Below, one piece after another: positions 32,586-43,700 of a DNA stretch of 64,000 nt. The translations under genes and the position numbers were made by a program. The notes beneath the pieces are model-generated. The model had not been told where the DNA came from and did not search any database. It saw only the letters and a program-made list of their open reading frames with translations. This stretch comes from Doryteuthis pealeii (taxonomy: Eukaryota > Mollusca > Cephalopoda > Myopsida > Loliginidae). The DNA is taken from positions 15,073,222-15,137,221 of the forward strand of contig CM042145.1 in assembly GCA_023376005.1 (NCBI GenBank). Direction: 5' to 3'. Position 1 is the first letter of the stretch. Each line of letters opens with the position of its first letter.

Positions 32586-34460
32586 ATAAAACAAAAAAAA
32601 TTAAAAATTTGTACAAAAGGTTCAATTACAGTAAACATTAATAGTTGCTTTATACAAATATGCAGAAGAAATACTCAAGATGTTTTTAGTGTATTGGATG
32701 TCAAATCACAAAGTACATTGGAGAATGGTCTACCTTGTTTTTGCACTTTTCTGAAAGAGTGAGAGATGCAGTAAGTATTTGTGAAGAATTTGTGGGAGGG
32801 GCAAGGATACCAGTTTTATTTATTTTAATAATCTTAGCTTAGAAACTTCAAAATAAAAACAAATTCCAGAATAATTTGCACTGGTTAAAAAATGACTTTC
32901 ATAGCTAAGTGTTTGATATTAAATAACTTAGGAAACCTGATATGTAAAATAGGTAGAAATAAAAATCTTAGGATGAATCAAAGTTCACATCAAAGCTACT
33001 GCTTACTACCAGCAGAGCACAAGTCACAGTGATAAAAAGAAATAAGTTCAATATTATTTACTGAAATAGAAGAGTAAATCCATGTGGTATATCAAGATAA
33101 GGTTTTCAGTTTTTGGCAGAGAATAAGTATAAATGGAAAACCGCAGCTTTTGGAGGAAAGAAAATTTAAATTGGACACATCAAGTTGAGTATATACACTT
33201 ATCAGATGATTCTAAGTAAATTAATCATATCAAATTAATTGCTCTTATAATATAGGGTTAGGGAAACCCTATAGTTATTTTTATCAAATTCTTAAAAGCA
33301 ATGATAAAATTCTGAATTTAGAATCAAATAATTTACCATACAATGAATTTCCTCAGACACATTATCAGACATAAGCATCTGAATATCCCATTGTCTTCAA
33401 ACAGAAATAACTGTTTGTATAACCAAGATGGTAATTGCTATTTAAAACTTATATCAACTTGTTTGTAATAATAATAGATTTGATGAATCAAATGCCTGTC
33501 TTAGCTGTAGAACTGCCTCCAAAAGAACCAGAGTTCTTTAGAACTACTTGACTGGTTTATGAACAACTTAAATTTAAAACAAAATTGATTCGTTACATAT
33601 TCATACATTACAAGACAATCCACTTGCGCTATCAAACATGGCCAGAAATATTCTGGCCCATATTTGCTCATTTGATAATTTCATTCAACCATTCAAATAT
33701 TCATTCTCTCTAAACAATTTCTCAACATTGGAATAGTTAAATCCCTGAGGTTAGAGTTGTGAACAAAGGAAGATAAAGACAGGACCAAGTAAGGATGAAA
33801 TATTACATCTGAAAAACTGTGGAAAGTTGAAAAGAGAAAAGTACAAGGGGGAAGGGGGTCTTGAGAGAACAAAACATTTTTTTTTAAGACTATAGAGATA
33901 TGCAGTAATATATTAGATTATTCAGCAAAAAGAGAAAGAAAAAATAAGAAAAAATCTAAAAGGAAACTAATAAAAAGTATGGTGCATATTATTCTTGAAA
34001 GATGACCAGCAGTTTTTGATTTTTTTTTTTTTTTTTAAATATCTAAAGTTAAAAATCAATTTGAAGTTTGGATTCCGAAAAGTAAAAAAAAAATAAACTG
34101 AAGCTAGAAACTGGATGTTGAAAAATGAAACATGGAAAGATCTGTGGATATTGAAAACTATTAAATTATCATTTACATAAAATAATATGAGATCTTAAAG
34201 CTTTAAGAATTTTTTGTTTTGTTTATGATGGCACAAACTGCTGTTTTACTAGAGTTATGTAATATGAAGGAATAAATAAGAATATGGCTATATTTTTGTA
34301 TACAGGATTGACTGCTAAATTTTATCAGAACTTGGTTCTTCAAAGATAAAAAAAATATTCCCAATTTGGAATTAAGATCAGACAGAATAAAATATTACTA
34401 AGAGATTTTAAACTGAAAAAAAAAAAAAAAAAAAAAAAGTAATTGATGTGTTCAATAAAC
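27500..34460. other. Long AT-rich intergenic region, few repeats
   Basis: No recognisable coding exon on either strand. Simple repeats: a ~32 bp T run at 30,687-30,718, (TA)n at about 32,528-32,578, poly-A/T runs near 28,938, 34,020 and 34,417. The low density of the transposons that fill 1-27 kb is notable. It could include a long 3' UTR of the gene at 36,485, but no transcript evidence is available. Confidence 0.5.
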
Positions 34461-34464
34461 AGTA

Positions 34465-34813
34465 TACAGGGTGCGATAGGTAAATTGTCAATGCTTTAAA
34501 TTATTAATTTTGTGCATGCGCTGTTTGTTCATTTCAGGTTTTGTCTACTATGCAGCAAACTAGGACCAGTTGGGCACTGTCTATGAGAAAAGCAGCACCA
34601 TGATACAATTAACTCCTCCAGAAATTTGGAAACAGCATTGACACCAGAAGCTCCAATACAAAGATATCAGTGTTTGGGTGTCAATCAATAAGCTTAATCT
34701 ATAGCATATCAAAATATTTTCATGTAATATTGGTGAATATATCTGATAAAGTGAGATGCCAGTATTATTTTTATTTTTGCACGATTTAGACAATTTACCC
34801 ATCGTACCCTGTA
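34465..34813. mobile_element. Mariner-type MITE
   Basis: The ends are TACAGGGTGCGATAGGTAAA and TTTACCCATCGTACCCTGTA, inverted, with a TA at each edge as for Tc1/mariner insertion. The 349 bp have no transposase frame. Confidence 0.7.
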
Positions 34814-35284
34814 CAAGAAACAAATGACTGACAAAAATGATTTAAATGAAAAAAAAAAATTCTTTTTGAACTTTGGTAAAATTAATCCTTTTGACAGTCA
34901 CCAATTTGACTGATCTAGTAGCAGCCTCCACATCAAAGATAAAAATTAAATATAAACAACTATAGTTGTTATTTGAAGAATGTTTAGTTTCCATCAGTGT
35001 ATTCTTTGGGACAATGAAGCAGCTATGAACTGCAATGATTCCTCTCCTGCAAGGTTATATATAACCCAGCTAAAAGGTTTATCTTCAAGTCTGTTTTTTC
35101 TTCTTTGTGCCACTGATGCCAATCAGAACAGCACTCGGATGATAATGCACAATTTCAGTAGAAAATATTTTTCCAGGTGGAGAGGTCATCACAGAAAAGT
35201 TGCTGATTGGTACAAATTAATCTGAAATAAAATAAAAAATTTTAAAAAAATGTTAGTTATAATAATTCTAAGAGAAAAAACAAA

Positions 35285-35415
35285 TCTTATCATAATGGAG
35301 ATTATGTGTGTGTGTAAGTGAAACTACATGACCAACATCCTAATTGCCTTAGTTATTTATATTATATTTTGAATAATTATCTAATCTTAATTAGCATCTT
35401 ATTTATTAATGATGT
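35285..35415 (+). mobile_element. Helitron 5' fragment
   Basis: TCTTATCATAATGGAGATTA, preceded by A, and GCCTTAGTTATTTATATTA follow the first ~130 bp of the Helitron at 16,769. The 3' end is absent. Confidence 0.55.
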
Positions 35416-36129
35416 CTATCAAAGTCTAAAACAGGCACGGGCAATAGGGTAGGTTGATTTTTACTTTTTTTTTTAAATATCAAATTCTCTTAAACACCGA
35501 AAGTTATGTTGGTATAATGAATACTGATATCAAAAATTAGATCTCTTTCTTGCACCACTGTTTGAGGAAATAGTATCAAAGATTGGTTAAAATGCACCAA
35601 AAATCATTGTTTTCATAACATTTGGCCCAGAAATTGGTTAGCAAATTTAGCAATTTCAATATTTAAAACAGAAAATATCATTTTAAACAAAACAAAATTT
35701 AACTAGAATTCAAATTGAAAATACCCCCCCACCCATCGCCACCAACACCTGATATGCCACTTTTTACCCCATTAAGTTTTAACAGTGATGACATTTTAAA
35801 AGATTGAAATCTATTTCTTCAAACAAAGGCAAAGTTTTGAAGAAAAATATTTTGTGCGGTAATTCTTTATATTAACTTGCACCTTTCACCACATGGGATA
35901 TGTTACAGTTCCAAAATCAACCTACCCTAATGGGCAACCTTTTCAAAAAGTGGTCACATAAGACATGGCCCATCATCAGGCCGGTCACATTACTAAGAAA
36001 AATTTGAGCTTTTTATCACTTCGGTAAAAAGATCTTTAAAATAAAAGGCCATTCAGTAAGCATTGCGAGCTGCAGTTTGCCCTTGACTGATCTAAAACCA
36101 TTTAATATTTTTTATTTCATAGTATAATG

Positions 36130-36421
36130 ATCAGAGATGCTGATAGGCATGTGTCCTGCTTCCCTGACGCATAACCATGCATCTGGGTTTCCCCCACCAC
36201 CACCATTTCACGCTAATTGTAAATACATTTCAATATTTTCTTGGAAATGAATTACACAATATGCGGTACAAGGTAAGGGTTAGACGGCTTTAGTTGTTCA
36301 TAAATAAAATCTATAATTGATTAAGAAACATTTTGGACCTATCAAATTTCCCCAGGAACTCATTCAAATCAAATACATGTGTCCCAGGATGCACTAAATT
36401 AAAAAGCAATCAGCATCACTG
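36130..36421. mobile_element. MITE with CAG.GATGCTGAT ends, copy 1
   Basis: The left end CAGAGATGCTGATAGGCATG is inverted by GCAATCAGCATCACTG at the right. Inside, TTGTAAATACATTTCAATA and GTGTCCCAGGATGCACTAAA match the copy at 58,676-58,972. CAG-type ends suggest hAT, an inference. It lies just downstream of the nuclease gene's stop codon. Confidence 0.6.
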
Positions 36422-36484
36422 GAACACAGAAATAGAGATAAACTATAAAAAATAGTACAAAATAATATCTTACCTTCACAAAAC

Positions 36485-36685
36485 TTATTTAAATGCTAAG
36501 ACTGCTTTCAATGATAAATGGTCAGACGGGAAAATTCTGTTGGGAATGAATTTGCAGTCAAGCACAATTTGTTTAGCAGGAACTTCTAAGACACCAACAG
36601 CTTCTAAACTGCTGGAACTATAGAAGACATAATCCAAACACTCTTGCGTGTGTGCTGTCATGGTAGTCAAATCTGGTTCTCGACT
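36485..36685 (-). CDS. SPVK-EEP nuclease gene, coding exon 8 (stop)
   Basis: The exon has 201 bases including TAA, with acceptor CACTTTTTTCAG. It encodes the end of the EEP domain: ECLDYVFYSSSSLEAVGVLE and then IPNRIFPSDHLSLKAVLAFK. LDY(V/I)F and SDHL are the last two family motifs. Asp and His of SDH are catalytic in this fold. The protein ends three residues after the last expected strand, so the domain is complete. Confidence 0.9.
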   Translation of the reverse strand, partial: SREPDLTTMTAHTQECLDYVFYSSSSLEAVGVLEVPAKQIVLDCKFIPNRIFPSDHLSLKAVLAFK

Positions 36686-36976
36686 CTGAAAAAAGTGCAA
36701 TACAATACTTAGTTTCTTTGTAGGCAAACAAAAACAAGAGAATGGGAGTGTGTCAATACAGCTAGTGGAACAATAAAGAAAAAAATGAAACTTGGTAAAA
36801 ATTGAAGTTTAAAAAAATAAATGGATCAGGTCAAAATTTAATGAGTTTTTTTTAAAGGATTTCTTCATTCCAAAATGAATGAATGTAATAAACAGAACAA
36901 AATTAATTATAATAGTTGTACAAGCAGAGACTATATATTTGTACCAAGTCCTAATTAGTAATTGAGCTTTTCTTAC

Positions 36977-37057
36977 CTGCACTACAGCATAGGCACTCTT
37001 AAGATTGGTTGAAGTGTGCTGGAAGCCTTGCCATAAGTGATCAATGAGAGCACTTTT
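36977..37057 (-). CDS. SPVK-EEP nuclease gene, coding exon 7
   Basis: The exon has 81 bases, in phase 0 on both sides, with acceptor ATTTATTTTCAG and donor GTAAGA. It encodes 27 residues including LIDHLWQGFQHTSTNLKSAY. In CCR4/Angel-type nucleases this is the variable stretch between the GDFN and LDYVF motifs, often with L.S.Y near its end. Confidence 0.85.
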
Positions 37058-37617
37058 CTGAAAATAAATTTTAACAATTAAATGAAAAAGAAAAAAAAGT
37101 GCTTAAGAAAGAGAAGATAATTAAATAAGGCTTCTGTAAAGCTAATTAAATTAATGCAAATCATTTATAGATATAAATTCAAAGTATTTTCTGCAACATC
37201 CTATACAACCATTCCGCTAAATTGTGTATTCAGAAAAAAAAAAATTTCAATTTGATAAATTCTTGATATTTCCCCTTGAAGCCTGATGAGAAAGAGTTGC
37301 ATGAAATAAAATAGTCGAAAAGTCACAGGTCTCAAGAATATGAGTATTTATTTGACATCACATGACAGGGTATCGAGAGTACCCCACAGGAATCGATACT
37401 CCTGCAGGACGGACAAATTGCTTAGTTCAAAAGCACTGAACCCTTACCCTTTTAGACAAAGAGCAGATGCTGCTAAGAGAGAAGGCCCCCCTGAAACTAA
37501 ACTGTTTGTAAATTTCACCCACCTAGTGCAAATGAGAATCTGGAGAATATGTCATATACAGAAGAAATTCCCATCACAACTCCAGGATCATCTGCTGAAC
37601 TACATTTTGCAATGAGA

Positions 37618-37860
37618 TGGTTTGTTTTGGTTTATTTGTTTAATGGCATATCAACTGTCACGGGTTATTTAACGCCAAAACCATTTGTGTAGAAGGACAG
37701 TAGTGGTACTATTTAACTCATAGCGAGTGTGTGTGTGTGTGGGGGGGTCATATCTTTCCCAAGGGTATTAGTTCAAAAATGAACACAATAGCACAATGAG
37801 TTCAAACCAACTACAATGTTGCAGTTCAACACATTCGTCACTATGCCAAGTAATATCCAT
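37618..37860 (-). mobile_element. SINE fragment in intron 6 of the nuclease gene
   Basis: The shared tail TTTAATGGCATATCAACTGT and GGGTTATTTAACGCCAAAAC is followed by a degraded body with CTTTCCCAAGGGTATTAG and GAGTTCAAACCAACTACAAT. A (GT)n run lies at 37,725-37,742. Confidence 0.55.
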
Positions 37861-38179
37861 GATTTTCTTAGTTTTGAATTCTCATAAATCCCTTTTTATT
37901 GTTGCTGAATAAATTTTCTGTAAGGAACAAGAAAAAGGACAAATGTTTTAATGCTAACTGATATTCATTTCCATAAGTTCATATAAACCTGTTTTTTGAA
38001 GCTTCCAAATTTTTCTTAAAACTTATAAATCATGTACCGATTTCAATAAAGAGCTGAGTAACTTCAGCAATACTAAGATTTCTGTCTAATATTGTTCAAA
38101 AGATACTGGAAACTTTTGCATCAAGCCCATGCATTCATCTTTTTTTAATTTACAATATCATAAGGAAAGGAAAACTTAC

Positions 38180-38365
38180 TGTTCCATCAGGCATCTCCAT
38201 TGTTTTAGATGATTGTAGAAAATGAATCATATTGTCAGACAGATAACCTTCTGATGCCAGCTGGTAACCTGGGGCTTTGGGGGAAGAATTAAAATCTCCA
38301 CAGATCACATGAGGACTGGAATCATTGCCAGCCCGATTAACCACCTCTCGAATAGCCCGAGCAAT
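38180..38365 (-). CDS. SPVK-EEP nuclease gene, coding exon 6
   Basis: The exon has 186 bases, in phase 0, with acceptor ATCTTTTAG and donor GTAAGT. It encodes 62 residues. HVICGDFNSSPKAPGYQL contains the GDFN.(S/T)P signature, whose Asp and Asn sit in the EEP active site. The rest (LASEGYLSDNMIHFLQ) is the usual helix after the motif. Confidence 0.9.
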
Positions 38366-39549
38366 CTAAAAGATGGAGAAAAAAAAAAAAAAAAAAAAAA
38401 AGCAATTCAAATATTTTTTAACAAATCTTAGTTAAAAAAAAAGAAAAAAAAAAAAAAAGATTTTACATCTTTCTAGGTCTGAACAAGATTTTATAAGAAT
38501 AAAATTTAAATTTATTAGAACTAAAATAGTAATGCTCACGAAAGAATTTAAAATGGAATTTTGCTATAACATGATATTTATAAGATTTTGGGTTTTTAAA
38601 TTATCAAAATCTTTCCATAACATTTTGAAATATGAGCACTTGAAGATTGAAAACAGGACAAAATTTTTTGGACCAAGTATTATGTTTTCACCGACAAATC
38701 CCATTTACAGCAAAACATATTCAAGATAAAGAAATGAAATTGGACATGTATATGTAAAATTTACTGGTGAATATCATGGAAATCTTTAAAAAAAAGACAA
38801 CTCATCACTTGAGCCTTTTATAGTAGAAATGCTCACAGCACCCTAAAATGCTGTAGACATTTGCATTTTTGGTGTGTTCCATCAGAAAAATTTAGTTATT
38901 ACCTTAAAATTATAAAAAACACTTTCACAGAAGTAAAAGATTCAACCATATATTTATAAATCGCTGTGAGCATTTGCTCCTACAAAAAAAATAAAAGCTT
39001 AGCCTAATCACTAAATGTAAATTTTCTTGTAAAAATCTGGTAAAGTTTTACTGGTTGAGAACATTTAATCAGTTTTAAATCAGGAATCTAAAAAACAAAG
39101 TCAATGGACTACTCATCTATGACCACTTCATAATCAATATTTTGCTAAAACTTAAATTCAATTTTTCTATTTTTATTCTCATTGAATGCTTCTGTACTAC
39201 TTCAATTCTCCCAGGTATTAGGTTTATAGACAAACATTCATTTTGATAATTAAAAAGTCTCTGTAGCAGTTTATTAGCTGTACTGCAGTTTAGCCCTATA
39301 TCTAGTGAAAATTGAAGGCTCCTCTTCTACCACACTTTTTGCTTGTTTCAACTCTTCTCCAGGACATTTGACATTTTTGTGCCTTTGATTGTTACATATT
39401 TTAAATAAGGTCAAAAAAGAAAAAAAAAATTTTTTAATTTAAAAAAAGTTAAAACTTTATGCAAGTGGAAATGAACATGTAGCTAAAACCATATTACCCA
39501 AATTGATTTAGTTGCAATGGATAAAAATAAAACTTGAAAAGAAATTTAC
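38366..39549 (-). other. Intron 5 of the nuclease gene
   Basis: AT-rich, with A runs at 38,381-38,401 and 38,430-38,458. No element was recognised. Confidence 0.6.
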
Positions 39550-39729
39550 CTGAACACACTGCAGGTTGGGTAGTCGGAACTCTCCCCAGTTGACATGGAC
39601 ATTTCCAACTGTAATGAACTTTCCTGTATTTTTACATCGAAGACGTGTTACCAAAAGCACATCCGGTCGACACATAAACTTCCGTACAGATTCTTTAACA
39701 TCTTCAGAAAGACTTAATTCTTGGATATC
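39550..39729 (-). CDS. SPVK-EEP nuclease gene, coding exon 5
   Basis: The exon has 180 bases, in phase 0, with acceptor TTTTTCCAG and donor GTAAAT. It encodes 60 residues starting DIQELSLSEDVKESVRKFMC. DVLLVTRLRCKNTGKFITVG and NVHVNW follow. Xxx-(T/N)-(V/T)-H-(L/V) is the third EEP motif with the conserved His. Confidence 0.9.
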
Positions 39730-39848
39730 CTGGAAAAATGAAAAAGAATTAAAATAATTTGGCATAAATTTGATCACAACACAAAAAATAAATGATGTAA
39801 AAATGTTTTAAATAAACTTTGTAAATAGACAAACTTTATATTACTAAC

Positions 39849-39981
39849 CTTGTCTATCAACTGTTTTAGACTGTATGCTGTGTTTTCAGGATCAGAAAAC
39901 CGGCTGGTTTTATAAAAAGTAGTTTCACCTTCATCATAATTTTCATGAACTCTTTTCTTGTAGAAACCCTCATATCCTAAT
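39849..39981 (-). CDS. SPVK-EEP nuclease gene, coding exon 4
   Basis: The exon has 133 bases, with acceptor TTTTATTTACAG and donor GTTAGT. It completes the Arg codon split from exon 3 and encodes LGYEGFYKKRVHENYDEGET then TFYKTSRFSDPEN. The GY.G.(F/Y)..K......(D/E)EG..(T/I)F(Y/F)K..(R/K)F pattern is typical of CCR4-like nucleases. Confidence 0.9.
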
Positions 39982-40317
39982 CTGTAAATAAAATTGAGCT
40001 TTTAAGAAATGTGATGGAGGGAGGAGGAGAAAAAAAAAAGAATTTTTTTAAATGGTTTAACCCCTTAGCTATAAAGTGCATGGTGTCAAATGCATTCCTA
40101 CAACCAGGTACAAACTAAAAACCATAGTCTGTATACTATATATGCCAGAACATTAAAAATATGATACTTCAAATCATAAATGCAATGGAAGTTTCACTGG
40201 TTCAGTAGACTTTATTAGGATTGCTAGGTAGTTTTAGACATTTTGATGAATAAAATAAAAATAAAAGTAAAATTTGGAATCTCATACATTACAGTAATAT
40301 GGGATGGAGTTTTTTTT

Positions 40318-40605
40318 TTTTTTTTTAAATGGCATATCAACATCTTAACAGGTTATTTAATGCAGAAATTTGATTTCTAATTGATTGATTAAAAATCATA
40401 ATTATATATTTCTATTTGACCCACAGGTCTCTGGATCAGAGTAGACCTGGGAGTAATGGCAATCAAGGTTTACTCCACACAGCTCCACCATCAAATGGAG
40501 TTTAGTGTCCTCTACAGGACACGCCCACTCAAAGGGGTGAAGGAGCTTTACCCATCAAGAAGGGATACAGTCAGTCTGTATTCTAAGCCCCACCAACAAT
40601 GTGGT
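40318..40605 (-). mobile_element. SINE-like element in intron 3 of the nuclease gene
   Basis: The tail TTTAAATGGCATATCAACAT and GGTTATTTAATGCAG is followed by a body with GATCAGAGTAGACCTGGGAG, TAATGGCAATCAAGG and CTCCACACA. It is the same body type as elements B and D. Confidence 0.6.
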
Positions 40606-40705
40606 ATATTTATTTAGATATTAGTTTCTAATAAATAAAGCATGCAATAAATTACTAAATAGATTTTGATTTTAAAAAATGCTTAAAAGGAAATTAGTGA
40701 CTTAC

Positions 40706-43700
40706 CTTTGCATATCAGGCGACAATGTCTTGCTGTAGTATTCTGGTTCAACTTCTTGTAAACAAACAATATCAGCATCAACATAGCAAAGTTCAGCCAT
40801 CAGCCGCTTGTGTCGGACTAACAGTTCAATAAAAGGTTTTTCATCGGCAGGATATCTGTTTGGCTTATCACCTCGTTTAAAGTGGCAGTCAGCAAGGATA
40901 TTGTAGGTAACCACACTAAACTGCTTACTTTTTTCTGTGGTTGGGCTAGAGGATAGATCTGGATTTAACTTAAAAGCACGATTCAATAAAACATCTTTAA
41001 AACCAGTACCTTGGGCACTAGCACCACTTGGGTTGCTGCTGCTGCTGCTGCTAGAACTACTAGTAGTACTGCTAGAGCCTGAACCTATATTAACTTTCTG
41101 TGGTAGTGGGTTAGAAAGAGGCATTTTTGGCAAAGAGTTCTTTACCTCGGGGCTGTCTTTGTGGGGAACATCATTTTTATTAACAACAACATAATCTTTT
41201 AAAGAGACTTCGTTGCCATTTGAATCTTGTTTCATGGACGGAGATGGATCAATATCCATCACCTCTGGTTTGTTGGAAGATTGGCTGGTCATCAGTTTAG
41301 GAGCTTGATGAATATTACTGCTATCCTTTTGACCATTAGCTATAAGAGATTTTGTATCTTCAGAGGACACTCGAACCTTCTTTGCATCGTTACTCTCTTC
41401 CGTTTGTTCCGAATCAAACTTCCGTTTTTTGCTGGCTTCCGACGATTGACCTGCTAAAGCCTTGGCACCAGCACCATTTATCACACCATCAGAAGAGCTG
41501 CTGGCCTTAGAAGAATCTGCCAGTTGTGGTGATGCTCCAGGAATGGAAATGGCTCCAGTCTGCTGGACATTTCCAACAGTCACTAAAGAGGGTGGCACAG
41601 TTCTAACCAATTGTGGTTGCAAACGCTCCACATTAGACTGGATTTGCCCTGTCGATACAGGTCTAATCGGAACATGTGATGAACCACTTGTATCTGGTTT
41701 GCTACTCGCCACAGTTGCTGTTGAACTGATTACTGGAATGGTTGCTTGCAGATTAGATGTACTTAGTGTAGGCACTTTAGATTGACTTTCTATTAGAGTT
41801 TGCTTACTGAACATTGACTTTGCAGATGGTGTGGAAGAAGAAGACAAAGATGAATCAGTAGCTTTGCTGATATTACAAATTGATGATTGTGTCTTTGTGT
41901 CACCCGGCTGTCCAGCAGTGGATGAAGGCTGCATGGATTTGTTTAATGTACCAGGTATATTGGCTGGCTTTTTATCTTCAGGCAAATTAGTTGGCAATAC
42001 ATTTGATTTCTGTGAATGTGAAAATTGACTGGACTTTATATTTGACATGAGAGTTGGAGCTGATGAGGTTATTTGTTGTGATGATAAAGATCGTCCTTGT
42101 GATGAATCTGGCTGTGCCTGATGTTGCCCACTTACGGTCGAGGCTCCTCCTAAAGAGTATTTCTGGGGTGGAACAGATTGCACTCCTCCTCCAACGGATG
42201 GTGGCACAATAGGTTTTCCAGTTCCAGTACTTGTAACAGGCACTGATGGACTTTTTGAAAGAGGCTGAGATGAAAATGAGGACACATCTGCAGTGGAAGA
42301 AGTTGGTGTTGTGCTATGAAGTGAAGCTGAAGAATGTAAAGAAGTCTTTGTTGGTGATGCTGCTGCAACAGAATGAGAAAAACTAGTAGAAACTGTTCCA
42401 GGAGGCTTCGATACTGCAGATCCAGTAACATGCACAACAGGGGGTTTGGGATGAGAACTACCATCACTGGGACCCATCTGAGACTTTGGAGGGGCAACAC
42501 CAGACATGTGAGTAACCTGTGGCCGAGAATGAACAGCAACACCAGCCATATGAGTTATTTGGGGTTTAGGGGGTGAAACCAAGGATTGCTGAGGCTTCGA
42601 TGATATACCACTAGATTCATGGTGTTGGGGTTTTGGAGGTGTATTACCTGTACTTGGCATTATCGAAGGCTTAGAAACCACAGGGCTTCCAGGCATAAAC
42701 TGTGTTTTTGAGAATCCTTGACCTGTGCCAGGCTTTGGAGGACTTGAACTGAAACCTATAGTTACTGGAGATTTATTTGGGGACAGACTTGGGGTCTTGC
42801 TTGGCATCATGACACCAGTATGAGAGCTGGGGGATTTTTGTGGCAACACACCAGTCATATGTGTAACCAGAGGCTTGCTAGAGGCACCAGCAGCAATATG
42901 GGTCACCTGTGGCTTCAAACCAGACATTGCTGTTGACTGAGATGAAGAGATTTTTGTCTCTTGTATAAATGGTTGTTGAGATTTTGAGGATACAGGAGAC
43001 AGAACTGGTTTAAATGTAGAAGATTGTGTCCCTGACTGGCCTATGGGTACACTAGGAGGTTGTACCACCTGTTTAATAGAAGACCCACTTGATATTGATA
43101 CAGCACCAAGTTTGCTTTGGGAGCTTCCAGATTCACTGGCTGGTTTAGTGGGAGATGTGCTACTTACTATAGTGGCAGATTAGGGGAAGGGGCACTTGTA
43201 AGGGTTGGTTTTTCTGGATACCCAGCAGGTTTAGTTGGGGAGATTGAAGGTATCTGAACAGGGGGTTTGGCTTGTGGAGAACCTGTTGGTAGATTAACAG
43301 AAGTTTTAAGGGGAGACATTTGCCCTGTTGTTGGAACATGCAAAGACTTGCCTTGCTGGGAGCCAGAGTGAGATATGGAACTAGGATGTCCAAGACTTGA
43401 AGTATCAGGTTTATTTTGCCCTGCTCCAAGAGACAGAGAACTAACTGGTTTTGTTGGTGAAGTACAGCCTGTTGTAGATTTCCCAAAACCTGCTGACGCT
43501 ACAGGGGACTTGACAGGTGAGTGATAAGGGTTTGGCACAAGAGAGGATTTTACTGAAGACAGGTTAGTGCCTTGTACTGTAGATGATTGAGATGGGTTGG
43601 CACTTTGTACAGCAGGTTGTTGGGTTAGAAACAGATGTGCAATTTGTGAAAGATTGCCACCCTGAACAACAGGTGACTCAACTGGTGCGGTATTGGCACT

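Noticed and set aside
34581..34823. 80-codon minus-strand frame
   Set aside because: It lies in the mariner-type MITE and crosses its inverted end; no transposase motif.
43168..43500. Small intron explaining the frame break near 43,175
   Set aside because: A plausible acceptor exists, but no upstream GT gave an in-frame product of reasonable intron length; a missing base is simpler.
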